A stretch of DNA of 64,000 nt from Hydrogenophaga sp. (lineage in GTDB: Bacteria; Pseudomonadota; Gammaproteobacteria; Burkholderiales; Burkholderiaceae_C), in assembly GCA_021154985.1 (NCBI GenBank), contig JAJNQE010000025.1, forward strand, positions 1 through 64,000, in the 5' to 3' direction. The notes under the pieces are model-generated. The model worked only from the letters and a program-made list of their open reading frames with translations. It searched no databases and was not told the origin of the DNA. A program made the translations under genes and the position numbers. Positions 8,800-16,811 of the stretch are shown here, in pieces. Every line of letters begins with the position of its first letter. The first letter of the stretch is position 1.

Positions 8800-8823
8800 A
8801 TCACCCCGCCGCGGCGGGGTGAT
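8800..8823. terminator. Perfect 24-bp palindrome at the end of the exoD-like gene
   Basis: A fully self-complementary GC-rich inverted repeat, 12 bp per arm with no spacer (ATCACCCCGCCG and its complement). It begins directly after the exoD-like stop codon and sits 52 nt upstream of the HAD-UbiA start. Position suggests a terminator hairpin for the exoD-like operon, but there is no U-tract, so a protein-binding site is also possible. Confidence 0.5.
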
Positions 8824-8824
8824 G

Positions 8825-9469
8825 TCAGATGGGCAGCCAGGCCAGGGCGCGGTCCACCAGTTGCACCAGCAGGTGGGCCAGTGAAGCGGTGTAGGCCAGT
8901 GCGGCCAACCCGGTGAGGGCCGAGACCAGCAGCGCCAGGCCGTCGCGAAACATCCAGCCCAGGCTCAGCAGGATCAGGCTCAGGCTGGGCAGCACATTGC
9001 CCAGCGGCAAGGGCAGAAAAATCACCGCGCCCATCAGAGCGATCCAGGCGCCCCAGCCCCAGCGCGTGGCACCGTGGCTCCAGATGGACCAGCGTGGTCG
9101 CAGCCAGCGGTTGGCGCGTTCGTACATCCACGCCAGGCCGTGCAGGCAGCGCCCGCTCCAGCGCTCGTTGAGACTCAGCGCCCCCAGGCGGCTGGGCAGG
9201 TCCATGGCGTCGTGCCCGCGCGCCCAGCCCCAGGCAATGGCCAGGATGCCCACGCTGAGCACGGTGCCGGCACCGGCAACGGGCACCACAGTGAGCAACG
9301 CCATCAGCATCAACACCACGGCGGTCGAGCTGTCGCCGTGCAACTGCAACAGCTCGGCCAGGTTCAGGCGCAGGCTGGCCGGGTCGGTGGCGGGTTGCGC
9401 CCGCGCATGCGAGCGCACCGCGTGCTCGCGCGCGGCGCGGCGCAAAGACTGCGCGAGTCGCTGCTTCAA
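8825..9469 (-). CDS. ExoD-family membrane protein
   Basis: A 214-aa inner-membrane protein of the ExoD (exopolysaccharide synthesis) family, with four to five hydrophobic segments. Recognisable features are LRLNLAELLQLHGDSSTAVVLML, VPVAGAGTVLS and ALSLNERWSGRCLHGLAWMYERANRWLRPR spread through the family domain. The start is inferred as the TTG at 9469, overlapping the upstream gene's TGA as TTGA; no ATG exists in the expected region and the frame continues without homology upstream. ExoD was first tied to exopolysaccharide and alkaline tolerance in rhizobia; its biochemical role is not established. Third gene of a coupled operon with 9466-9891 and 9888-10310. Confidence 0.75.
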   Translation of the reverse strand: MKQRLAQSLRRAAREHAVRSHARAQPATDPASLRLNLAELLQLHGDSSTAVVLMLMALLTVVPVAGAGTVLSVGILAIAWGWARGHDAMDLPSRLGALSLNERWSGRCLHGLAWMYERANRWLRPRWSIWSHGATRWGWGAWIALMGAVIFLPLPLGNVLPSLSLILLSLGWMFRDGLALLVSALTGLAALAYTASLAHLLVQLVDRALAWLPI

Positions 9470-9891
9470 ACGCGGCCCTGCGCTGAGACCCGGCCGGCGG
9501 TGGGTTGGGTGGAATTTGCAGGCTTGTTCATCCGGCCCACCAGCCAGTGCAAGCCGATGGCGGGCACGAGCAGGCACAGCATGCCCAGTCCCCAGCCGGT
9601 CCACAGCAGCGGCGTGATCCAGCTCATCAGACCGTCGCTCGACGGCGCCACCTGGCCCAGCCACTGCACCAGGTCGAGCCACATGGCCTGCAGCGCCTGC
9701 AGCCACGCGGGGTCGACCCACAAGGCGGCCCAGGCGGGCACGGGCCACTGGCCCACAGCGGAGGCCGCGGCGGTGGCCTGGCCCGAGCCGGCGGCGCCCA
9801 GCAGCCATTCGGTGAGTTGCACCGACAGCGCGACCAGGGCGGTCCAGCACGCGGTGAGGAAGGCGAACACGCCCCAGATGAGGGTTTTCAT
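9466..9891 (-). CDS. Hypothetical two-helix membrane protein
   Basis: A 141-aa protein that I do not assign to a named family. It begins MKTLIWGVFAFLTACWTALVAL, a first hydrophobic helix, has a Trp-rich middle segment (WVDPAWLQALQAMWLDLVQWLG) and a second helix near 95-115 (LLWTGWGLGMLCLLVPAIGLHWLVG). The central part could be a periplasmic or amphipathic region. It overlaps the upstream TerB-like gene by ATGA and the downstream exoD-like gene by TTGA, so translation of all three is probably coupled, implying a common membrane-associated function. Confidence 0.75.
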   Translation of the reverse strand: MKTLIWGVFAFLTACWTALVALSVQLTEWLLGAAGSGQATAAASAVGQWPVPAWAALWVDPAWLQALQAMWLDLVQWLGQVAPSSDGLMSWITPLLWTGWGLGMLCLLVPAIGLHWLVGRMNKPANSTQPTAGRVSAQGRV

Positions 9892-10310
9892 GACAAGGCT
9901 CCTTCGGTGTGTCGGTGGCGATCGGGCAGCTGGCGCCAGGCCCGGGTGAGGCTGTCGAGCAGGGCGGTCTCACCGTCGGCCACATGCCCGTCGGCCTCGA
10001 CCACGGCTTCGCACAAGGCCACGATTTTCGCGCGCAGGGCGGGATCGGTCACCTCGGCGAGCAAAGCCTGGCGGGTGGCGGCATCCAGCTGCGCCGAGCC
10101 CAGCCACTCTCCCTGGGCATTGAGCAACAGGTCCTCGCAGAAGGCCTCGATCACGGCCTTGAGATCTTGCGGCGGCAGGCCCAGCTGGCGCGCAGCGTCC
10201 AGCCGGTCCAGCGCCTTGATCTCGCTCAGCGCGTAGTTGCCATCGGCCACCAGGGCCATGGCGAGCAGTCGGGCGGCGGCTTGCGGGCTGTTCACGGGAT
10301 AGGTGCGCAT
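9888..10310 (-). CDS. TerB-like (tellurite-resistance-type) helical protein
   Basis: A 140-aa soluble all-helical protein resembling TerB/DUF533-type domains: AARLLAMALVADGNYALSEIKALDRL is the typical calcium/metal-linked first helical pair with an acidic turn, and ALCEAVVEADGHVADGETALLDSL repeats the pattern near the C-terminus. The start at 10310 has GGAG about 8 nt upstream. It is the first gene of a three-gene coupled operon and is divergent from nhaR across 93 nt, an arrangement that suggests control by that regulator. TerB domains are usually linked to membrane stress systems; a direct role in tellurite resistance is not implied. Confidence 0.75.
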   Translation of the reverse strand: MRTYPVNSPQAAARLLAMALVADGNYALSEIKALDRLDAARQLGLPPQDLKAVIEAFCEDLLLNAQGEWLGSAQLDAATRQALLAEVTDPALRAKIVALCEAVVEADGHVADGETALLDSLTRAWRQLPDRHRHTEGALS

Positions 10311-10403
10311 GGTGTGCTCCAGTCGAAAAGGAGTGAGCATAAGCATGCAAAGACTTCTTAAAAAGCAGAAAATGGCTGTCACTTCATCTCTAAAAGCCGA
10401 AGA

Positions 10404-11291
10404 ATGAACACGGAACTCAATTACAAGCACCTCTACTACTTCTGGGTCACGGCCAAAGAGGGCGGCATGTCGCACGCCGCTGACCGGCTGGGGTTGGCGG
10501 TGCAGACCGTGAGCGCGCAGGTGCGTTTGCTGGAGCAGTCGCTGGGGCATGCGCTGTTCAAGCCGGCGGGGCGCGGCCTGGCACTCACCGAGGCAGGGCA
10601 GGCGGCGCTGCAGGTGGCCGAGCAGATCTTTCACCTCGGCGAGCAACTGCCCGCAGCGGTGCGCGACGCCACGCGCGCCAGCGAGGTGCGCCTGGTGGTG
10701 GGCATCTCCGACGGCCTGCCCAAACTCGCGGTGCGCGACCTGCTGGAGCCCGCCATGGCGGAGCCCAACCTGCGCCTGCTCTGCCACGAAGGCGAGTTCG
10801 ACGACCTGCTGGCCGAACTCGCACTGCACCGCCTGGACGTGGTGCTCGCCGACCGGCCGGCTCCGGCCAACCCCAACTTGCGGCTCTACAGCCATGCGCT
10901 GGGCTCGTCGGCCCTGGGCTGGTACGCGCCCAAGGCCTGGCTGACCCAGGCGAAGCAGGACTTTCCACACAGCCTGGCCAACGTACCGGTGCTGCTGCCC
11001 ACGGCCCACGCTTCGGTGCGTTTGCGCATTGACCAGTGGTTCGAGGGCCACGGCGTGCTGCCGCGCGTGGTGGGTGAGTTTGAAGACAGCGCGTTGCTGG
11101 CCACGTTCGGCTCGTCGGGCATGGGCGTGTTTCCGGCCTCCGAGCGCATGCGCGAGAAGCTGTCCAAGGGCTACGGCCTGCAGTGGATCGGCGCCTGCGA
11201 CGGCGTGCGCGAGCACTTCTACGCGATCGGCACGGCGCGCAAGGTGCAGCACCCGCTGGTGCAGAGCCTGCTCAGTGCAACAACGGTTTAG
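10404..11291 (+). CDS. nhaR: LysR-family regulator NhaR
   Basis: Transcription factor of the LysR family, 295 aa: winged HTH at residues about 5-65 (LNYKHLYYFWVTAKEGGMSH is the NhaR-type opening), then a periplasmic-binding-like effector domain. NhaR in enterobacteria responds to Na+/Li+ and alkaline pH and activates the nhaA antiporter gene and other envelope genes. No nhaA is in this window; the divergent neighbour is the TerB-like/ExoD operon, a plausible target because ExoD has been linked to alkaline tolerance (inference). Its stop overlaps the convergent AI-2E-family gene by 4 nt. Confidence 0.87.
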   Translation: MNTELNYKHLYYFWVTAKEGGMSHAADRLGLAVQTVSAQVRLLEQSLGHALFKPAGRGLALTEAGQAALQVAEQIFHLGEQLPAAVRDATRASEVRLVVGISDGLPKLAVRDLLEPAMAEPNLRLLCHEGEFDDLLAELALHRLDVVLADRPAPANPNLRLYSHALGSSALGWYAPKAWLTQAKQDFPHSLANVPVLLPTAHASVRLRIDQWFEGHGVLPRVVGEFEDSALLATFGSSGMGVFPASERMREKLSKGYGLQWIGACDGVREHFYAIGTARKVQHPLVQSLLSATTV

Positions 11292-12493
11292 GGCGCCGGT
11301 GGCGGCTCGGCGGGCGTGGGCAGGGCTGCGGGCGGCGCCGGTGGTTTGTGCGGCGGGATGGTCGGCCGTGTGGTGGTCTGGATGTGCCACACCGCGACGA
11401 ACATGGCCGCAATCGTCGGGCCGATCACAAAGCCGTTGATGCCCATGACCGCAATGCCGCCCAGCGTGGTGATCAGCACCAGGTAGTCGGGCATGCCGGT
11501 GTCCTTGCCCACCAGCAGCGGGCGCAGCACGTTGTCGGCCAGCCCGATCACCAGCACGCCCCAGGCCACCAGCGCAGCACCCTGCCAGATCTGGTCCACC
11601 GCAAACAAGTACAACGCGACCGGCACCCACACCAGGCCGGCACCCACGGCTGGCAGCAGCGAGAGCGCGGCCATCAACACCGCCCACAGCAGCGCACCGT
11701 TGACCCCCAGCACCCAGAACGCCAGGCCACCCAGCGCACCCTGCACCAGCGCCACCACCAGGTTGCCTTTGACGGTGGCGCGCAGCACCGTGCCGAAGCG
11801 CTCCAGCAGTTCCTGCTTGTGGTCGGGTGGCAGTGGAATTGCCATGCGGATGCTGCGCACGATGCTGGCGCCGTCGCGCGTGAGGAAGAACGCGAGGTAC
11901 AGCGTGATGAACAGGCTGATGACGAGCGTGAACAAGTTCTGGCCGAAATTGAACGTGTGGGTGGCGATCAGTTCGCTGCCCTGCGTGAGCATGGCGTTGA
12001 ACTTGCGCTGCACCTGGTCAAAGTTGCCCAGACCGAAGCGCCGCAGAAAGCCGATCAAGCCATCGGGCAAGGCGTTGAACAGCCCGCGCAGCATCAGCGC
12101 CGGGTTGACCTCACCCGACTGGATGCGGGCGTACATCTGCGTGGCTTCCCGCGCCAGCGAGATCAGCACCAGCACCGCGGGCAACACCACCACCAGCATG
12201 GCCGCGCCCATGGTCGCCAGCGCGGCGCGCGTGTGCCGGTGGTTCATGCGCGGCAGCAACCAGCGGTAGAGCGGCGCGAACATGAGCGCGATGATCGCGC
12301 CCCACAAGATCGTGCCGAAGAAGGGCAGCAGGATCCAGGCGAAAGCCACCGTCACGGCGGCCAGCATCAGCCGCAGCGTGAGCGGAGCCGAGACCGCCGG
12401 CGCGGCCAGGGGCGAGAGCTGTTGCGGCTCGCTGGAGGTGGACTCGGCAGCGGCCACAGCAGCCGTTGCGTTGGGGGTGGCGGGTGTTGTCAT
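11288..12493 (-). CDS. AI-2E-family (PerM/TqsA-like) membrane permease
   Basis: A 401-aa polytopic inner-membrane protein of the AI-2E transporter superfamily. The core contains about eight hydrophobic helices, including LISLFITLYLAFFLTRDG and LPAVGAGLVWVPVALYLFA, plus GPTIAAMF near the C-terminus. N- and C-terminal tails are disordered (Ala/Thr/Ser-rich start, Pro-rich end). The start at 12493 is taken rather than the upstream in-frame codon at 12550 since the latter adds only unconserved sequence. Members export diverse substrates or act as Na+/H+ antiporters; an autoinducer-2 role should not be assumed. Confidence 0.85.
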   Translation of the reverse strand: MTTPATPNATAAVAAAESTSSEPQQLSPLAAPAVSAPLTLRLMLAAVTVAFAWILLPFFGTILWGAIIALMFAPLYRWLLPRMNHRHTRAALATMGAAMLVVVLPAVLVLISLAREATQMYARIQSGEVNPALMLRGLFNALPDGLIGFLRRFGLGNFDQVQRKFNAMLTQGSELIATHTFNFGQNLFTLVISLFITLYLAFFLTRDGASIVRSIRMAIPLPPDHKQELLERFGTVLRATVKGNLVVALVQGALGGLAFWVLGVNGALLWAVLMAALSLLPAVGAGLVWVPVALYLFAVDQIWQGAALVAWGVLVIGLADNVLRPLLVGKDTGMPDYLVLITTLGGIAVMGINGFVIGPTIAAMFVAVWHIQTTTRPTIPPHKPPAPPAALPTPAEPPPAP

Positions 12494-12565
12494 GGTCACG
12501 GCCGGGAGTTTGGGGGCGCGCTGAGTATGGCGCTGTTCGCCAGCGCACACGCCCGCCCGACCGCC

Positions 12566-13852
12566 TCAGCCGCGCGCGACCGATGCCTGAAACGACGGCA
12601 CGACCAACACCGCCGCGGTGCTGGCGCCGTCGGCGCCCACGCTGTGGATCACCTCGGGCAAGGGCCCGTCGTGGTCAAAGAACACCCGCCCCCGCACCAC
12701 CACCACCAGGGCCGGATTCACCGAGGCGCGGCGCACATCGGTGATGGTCTGTGCCATGCGCGGCATCCAGTCTTCGCGGTTGAAGGCCAGGCTGAGCGAG
12801 AGGTCGACCACGTCAAACCACTGCTTCTTGACCAGCCTGACCAGCGCCGCGTTGTCCTCGGGAAACTCGCAGTGCGTGTCCCAACCTTCGCGCCACATCA
12901 TCTCGGCGTCGAACACCGCGCCCATGAGGTGCTGCTCACCCGGCAGGGGCGCAATGAGGATGCGGCCCCGCATGCGCTCCTGTGGGCGGTCGTTGTGGTC
13001 CGCTTCCAGGCACAGCTTGCGAAACGATTGCTGCAGGCGGCCCAGGCCGAGCGTCACATCAAACTCGGAGACCTCGTCGGAGGCCCACAAATCGCCCAGG
13101 TCGCGCGCAGCCGGCTCGGAAACCCACATGCACGAGGCGCGCAACGAGCCCGCCTCGGCATGCAACACATCCAGCAGCGCAAAGGCCTCGGCGGGATCGG
13201 TTGCCACCAGCAAACGCGCCAGGCTGGCCATGCGGGGATCGCGCCCCGCGTCAACGTGCAGCGGCTCCTCGATGCCGTAGCGCGGCGTCACCTGGGGCAG
13301 CACGGTGGAGTCCACCACGCGCTTGAGGATTTCATGGTCCAGCCGGGCGAACTCGTGTTCGAACTCGGGCTGGGCCGGCGCGTGGTGCCAGAGGTCGGTG
13401 GCACGCCCGTGTGGCACCCCCTGCTGGCTGCGCAGCAACTCGATCAGGTTGTGCGGCGGGCGCATGTGCGCGTCGTTGGCGGCATCGGGCCGCTCGCTCG
13501 TGTCGCGGTCGCCCAGCTTCATGCCCCAGTCGGGGAAACAGCGCACCGTGGTGGGCATGTGGCCCAGGATCTCCACGTCGGTGTGCCGGCTGTCCACCCG
13601 GATCGACTGCCAGATGCGATCCACGCTCTCGGCCGGACCTTCAAGCCACTGCAGGAAACGCCCGCCGTCGTAAATGAGCAGGCCGGTGACCGACTCGGCC
13701 TGGTTGCGCTGCAGCGCAGCCTCCACCAGTTGCTGCAGCGCAGCGTCGTCGAGCGGCGTCACACAGCGACTGCGGTAGACGAGAGTGGCCAGGGCGGGCA
13801 GGGTGCCGGCCTGGTCGTTGGAAAACGTGGAACTGGAAGAACGGGACAACAC
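12566..13852 (-). CDS. AppA-like BLUF-SCHIC photoreceptor/antirepressor
   Basis: A 428-aa cytoplasmic sensor. The N-terminal BLUF domain (about 20-112) binds FAD and senses blue light; its key residues line up with Rhodobacter AppA at a constant offset of five: Tyr26 (LVYRSR), Asn50, Gln68 (RFLQWLEG) and Trp109 (CFPDWGM), matching Tyr21, Asn45, Gln63 and Trp104. After a linker, residues about 200-418 resemble the SCHIC/B12-binding-like heme or cobalamin domain of AppA/PpaA (LWASDEVSEFDVTLGLGRLQ at 255-274, PLPGEQH at 302-308). The start is GTG at 13852 (no good ATG). AppA relieves PpsR repression of photosynthesis genes; no ppsR or photosynthesis gene is in this window, so the partner is unknown. 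Confidence 0.85.
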   Translation of the reverse strand: MLSRSSSSTFSNDQAGTLPALATLVYRSRCVTPLDDAALQQLVEAALQRNQAESVTGLLIYDGGRFLQWLEGPAESVDRIWQSIRVDSRHTDVEILGHMPTTVRCFPDWGMKLGDRDTSERPDAANDAHMRPPHNLIELLRSQQGVPHGRATDLWHHAPAQPEFEHEFARLDHEILKRVVDSTVLPQVTPRYGIEEPLHVDAGRDPRMASLARLLVATDPAEAFALLDVLHAEAGSLRASCMWVSEPAARDLGDLWASDEVSEFDVTLGLGRLQQSFRKLCLEADHNDRPQERMRGRILIAPLPGEQHLMGAVFDAEMMWREGWDTHCEFPEDNAALVRLVKKQWFDVVDLSLSLAFNREDWMPRMAQTITDVRRASVNPALVVVVRGRVFFDHDGPLPEVIHSVGADGASTAAVLVVPSFQASVARG

Positions 13853-13943
13853 GACACACTCGCTCGAGGGTGAAGGATGATGCGGAATGGCGAGTCAAGG
13901 AGGTACCGCCCCCGACGGTGTCCGGGAACTTTGAACCGAAGGC

Positions 13944-13973
13944 ATGATCCTGTGCCGGCCAATTCCCTGTCAA
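13944..13973 (-). promoter_or_regulatory. Candidate sigma-70 promoter for the BLUF-SCHIC gene
   Basis: On the minus strand a perfect TTGACA (13973-13968) is followed after 18 bp by GATCAT (13949-13944), a four-of-six match to the -10 consensus. Transcription would start near 13937, leaving a leader of about 85 nt before the GTG at 13852. It is a motif call only. Confidence 0.4.
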
Positions 13974-13991
13974 CCGAGGTTTACCCGAGCC

Positions 13992-14013
13992 CGAAAAACA
14001 CCGAACCGGTGTT
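13992..14013 (-). terminator. Probable rho-independent terminator of the 14145-15203 gene
   Basis: Read on the minus strand, a 7-bp stem AACACCG/CGGTGTT with a 3-nt loop is followed by a short T-run (TTTTT including the stem end). It lies about 130 nt downstream of the stop codon at 14145 and upstream of the candidate BLUF promoter, separating the two transcription units. The remainder of 13853-14144 shows no convincing gene. Confidence 0.5.
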
Positions 14014-14144
14014 GTGAACCCGGACCGCAGGCACGCTGTAATTCCAAGGGACTCAGGTCATGAGGCTGAAGGTTCTTCGGCAACGCACCACCGCCGTGCG
14101 CGAGCAGCTGGTGGCACGCGGGCTGCCGGCTTCGCTGTTCGCCG

Positions 14145-15203
14145 TCATGGCCTCGGCCGCGCAAACTCCGTGTTCCATGGTGCAGCGCCAGGCCGGCGAA
14201 ATGCCAGTGCAACGCCCACAACTTCGCGGTACCCCGCGCCCGTCGGACGCCGGTAGCCGGGCAGCACACAGTCGCTCTCGACCGCGCCCACCCTCGCCGA
14301 TCCGCCCAGCGGGAAGTGGGTGAAGCTGCCCTCGGTCTCGCCGTCAAAGACCACGAACACACGCGATCGGGGCACCGGGGCGGGCAGGTCAAAACCATCC
14401 GGGCGGAACCCGACTTCGAAAGGGATCGGTGTGTCGGTCGGCAGGGGTTGAGGTCGATGTTCGGCCACTCCACGCTGCCCGTGACCGTCCACCCAATGCA
14501 GGCGCAAGTGTGGCGTCGGCTCGCGGGCCGCCCACATCAGGTGCAGGTCGGCCCCGTGGGAGCAGTAGGCCGGATGGTCGCGACCGGCCGTGTCTTCCCA
14601 CCGTTCGCCCACGCGTTCGTCCACCCGCTCCAGACGCAGGCCTTCGGGCGCCAGCAGCGACTGGGCCCACACCGCGCCCACCACCGGCGCCTCAAACCGG
14701 CGCAGCGGCTGCACCGCATGGGCAAGCGGGTTGGCTGCGGCACCGGGCGGGTTGTCGGCCCGGTGGCGGGCGACCGCCTGCAGTGGCCCCATGACCTGAA
14801 ACACGGCCCAACCCGGCACGGCCAACAGGACCAGACCGCTCACCGATAGCGCCACACACTCCCCGCCACTCAAGCCTGGTCGCACCAGACGGCCCACGCC
14901 CAGATGCGCGCCAACCCAGATCAACGGTCCCAGGGTGAACAGCAAGCCATAAAACACCGCCAGGCTCATGGGCCCGGACACTGCACGCGCCGGCCCCAGC
15001 ACCGCCAACACCACCACCGGAGCGACCAGCAGCGACACCCAGCGCACCACAGCCCAGCCGCCAGCCTTGCCGCGTGGGTGAAAGTACCGGTACTCCAGCC
15101 ACAGACCCAGCGCCACCAACGCAACCACGACGGCCAGCAGCCGGACCCAGTCAGAGGCGTTGGGCAGATAGGGCATGGCTTCGAACAGGGCCGAGATGTT
15201 CAT
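14145..15203 (-). CDS. Hypothetical membrane protein with C-terminal soluble domain
   Basis: A 352-aa protein that I do not recognise. Four hydrophobic segments occupy residues about 15-155 (for example VRLLAVVVALVALGLWLEYRYF and GECVALSVSGLVLLAVPGWAVF). From about 160 to the end the protein is soluble and probably periplasmic, with Cys residues in AYCSHGADLHL and ESDCVLPGY and beta-rich character. The start at 15203 (MNISALFEAM) is chosen over upstream in-frame codons because hydrophobic, conserved-looking sequence begins there. It is divergent from the ankyrin gene at 15277, and a terminator-like hairpin follows it. Confidence 0.7.
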   Translation of the reverse strand: MNISALFEAMPYLPNASDWVRLLAVVVALVALGLWLEYRYFHPRGKAGGWAVVRWVSLLVAPVVVLAVLGPARAVSGPMSLAVFYGLLFTLGPLIWVGAHLGVGRLVRPGLSGGECVALSVSGLVLLAVPGWAVFQVMGPLQAVARHRADNPPGAAANPLAHAVQPLRRFEAPVVGAVWAQSLLAPEGLRLERVDERVGERWEDTAGRDHPAYCSHGADLHLMWAAREPTPHLRLHWVDGHGQRGVAEHRPQPLPTDTPIPFEVGFRPDGFDLPAPVPRSRVFVVFDGETEGSFTHFPLGGSARVGAVESDCVLPGYRRPTGAGYREVVGVALAFRRPGAAPWNTEFARPRP

Positions 15204-15276
15204 GGACAGGCTCTGGAGGTTTCTTTGATCCGGCGGAATCATGCGATAAACCCGTCTCAACCCACAAGACGAACCG

Positions 15277-15705
15277 ATGACCGACTGGAAGACCCAACAG
15301 ATGATCAAGGCCTCGGGCTGGCCGCTGGCGCCCGAGCTGCTCGCGCCCGGCGCCGATTTCAGCACCCCGGCCGAGGGCGGGCTCGTGCCCTGGCACTGGG
15401 CCTGCAGCGAAGGCAAGGCCGGACTGGTTCGCTACATGCTCGACAACGGCGCCGACCCGCAAGACCGCACGCCCGCCGGGCAGGCCATGCTGCACATGGC
15501 CGCGCGCGCCCAAAGTTTTCAGGTGGTGATGCTGCTGATCGATGCGCTCAAGGCCGGCGGCGCGCCGGCGCCCGACGAGGGGCTGCGCTCGTTTCTGACC
15601 AAGACCTTTGCCAAAGGCCACCCCGACTCCAAGAACCGCCTGCAGCAAGCGCTGAAAGACTGGGACCGGCTGCAGCGCCAGGCGGCACCGCGCAGCCCCC
15701 ACTGA
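15277..15705 (+). CDS. Small ankyrin-repeat protein
   Basis: A 142-aa soluble protein with one clear and one partial ankyrin repeat: VPWHWACSEGKAGLVRYMLDNGADP (about 38-62) and AMLHMAARAQSFQVVMLLIDA (about 69-90). Ankyrin repeats mediate protein-protein contacts, so it is probably an adaptor; partner unknown. There is no signal peptide. Followed by a strong bidirectional terminator. Confidence 0.8.
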   Translation: MTDWKTQQMIKASGWPLAPELLAPGADFSTPAEGGLVPWHWACSEGKAGLVRYMLDNGADPQDRTPAGQAMLHMAARAQSFQVVMLLIDALKAGGAPAPDEGLRSFLTKTFAKGHPDSKNRLQQALKDWDRLQRQAAPRSPH

Positions 15706-15715
15706 CATCGCCAGC

Positions 15716-15758
15716 AAAAAGGCCCCGACACGCGAGCGTCGGGGCCTTGTCACTTTTT
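15716..15758. terminator. Bidirectional rho-independent terminator
   Basis: A 9-bp GC-rich stem (GGCCCCGAC at 15721-15729 with GTCGGGGCC at 15738-15746) is flanked by AAAAA on the left and, after a few bases, TTTTT on the right. It lies between the convergent ankyrin gene (+) and Tim44-like gene (-) and can serve both. Confidence 0.85.
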
Positions 15759-15787
15759 CAGTTGCGGGGCACAGCCCCGCAGCCGCA

Positions 15788-16678
15788 TCAGGCGCTTTGC
15801 TGGATGCCGGCCAGCAGCCAGCCGCCGTTGGCGTGGCGCGGCTTGGTCAGGTGCCAGATCTCGTCGAAGCTCTCCGTCTGCGCAGCGCCGTTCTCGCGCG
15901 TCTCGCCGGTGAAGCGCACGCTCACCACGTACAGGGCCGGGCCCTCTTCCACTTCCAGCACTTCGGCGTTGATGTGCACCACGTCGGTGTGCTGGGTGGC
16001 CGCGCCACGCTCGCTCAGGTCCATCTGCAGCTCGGCAAACATTTCCGGCGTGGTGAAGGCGCGGATGTCGTCGAGGTTGCCCGCGTCGTTGGCGGCCTGC
16101 AGGCGGATGAAGTTGACCTTGGCGTTGCGCTCGAACGCGGCCGCATCGAAGTCGGCCGGGATGCGGCTGGCCGTGCTGCCACCCAGCGAGCTGCCGATCA
16201 TGGAGCCACCGCCCGCGTTCACTGGCGTGCGAAAGGCGTTCACGTCGGGCGTGCTCTGGCGGTTGGCACCCGCAGCCGCGTAGGCCAAACCGCCCGCACC
16301 ACCTTGCTGTGCCATGGCGCGCTTGCGCATGATGAAGCCGAACACGGCGACCGCAGCGGCGATCAGCAGGCCGATCATCAGCATGTTGGCCAGGCCTTCA
16401 CCAAAGCCCAGGTGCGACGCGAGCGCCATCAGGCCAATGCCGGCGGCGAGACCGGCGATCGGGCCCATCCAGCTGCGGCCGGTGCTGGCCGCAGCGGCAC
16501 CGGCACCCGCGGCGGCGGGCGCCGCAGTGGGTGCTGCGGGGGCTTTGGCCGGCGGCGCGGACTGGCGCTGCATGCCGAACGACTTGCCGCCGCCCATGCG
16601 TTTGGCTTCGGCGTCGAAATGCGCCGCGCCCAGACCCAGGGTCATGACCACGGCCAGCAGGGAAATCCACTTTTTCAT
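15788..16678 (-). CDS. Tim44-like (TimA-type) lipid/membrane-associated protein
   Basis: A 296-aa protein with an N-terminal signal or anchor segment (ISLLAVVMTLGLGAAHFDAEAKRMGGG), an Ala/Pro-rich linker, two hydrophobic helices at about 75-120, and a C-terminal Tim44-like domain (about 170-296) beginning near FDAAAFERNAKVNFIRLQAA and ending HLTKPRHANGGWLLAGIQQ. Bacterial Tim44 relatives are linked to membrane association and envelope assembly. The start at 16678 is preferred to 16693 because GGAG stands 6 nt upstream of it. Confidence 0.85.
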   Translation of the reverse strand: MKKWISLLAVVMTLGLGAAHFDAEAKRMGGGKSFGMQRQSAPPAKAPAAPTAAPAAAGAGAAAASTGRSWMGPIAGLAAGIGLMALASHLGFGEGLANMLMIGLLIAAAVAVFGFIMRKRAMAQQGGAGGLAYAAAGANRQSTPDVNAFRTPVNAGGGSMIGSSLGGSTASRIPADFDAAAFERNAKVNFIRLQAANDAGNLDDIRAFTTPEMFAELQMDLSERGAATQHTDVVHINAEVLEVEEGPALYVVSVRFTGETRENGAAQTESFDEIWHLTKPRHANGGWLLAGIQQSA

Positions 16679-16767
16679 CAGAGTCTCCATCAAGAAAAAT
16701 TGAGTACCGCGTAGAGTATGCGTCCTCTGTGTTCCAAAAAAGCAGATATATCAGGATGATCACTTCG

Positions 16768-16803
16768 TAAAACACGATCACTCAGGTCCGTCAGAACCTG
16801 AGT
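16768..16803 (-). terminator. Probable terminator of the LysR gene
   Basis: Read on the minus strand, ACTCAGGT pairs with ACCTGAGT (8-bp stem, 8-nt loop), followed by GATCGTGTTTT. It starts 8 nt after the stop codon at 16812. Confidence 0.6.
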
Positions 16804-16811
16804 GCCGGGCG

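Noticed and set aside
11183..13873. Nearly 900-codon plus-strand frame over the AI-2E-family and BLUF genes
   Set aside because: Antisense shadow with repetitive charged composition.
14060..14323. Short plus-strand frame beginning MRLKVLRQRTTAV between the BLUF gene and the membrane-protein gene
   Set aside because: Mostly overlaps the minus-strand membrane-protein end, has no ribosome site, and no family resemblance.
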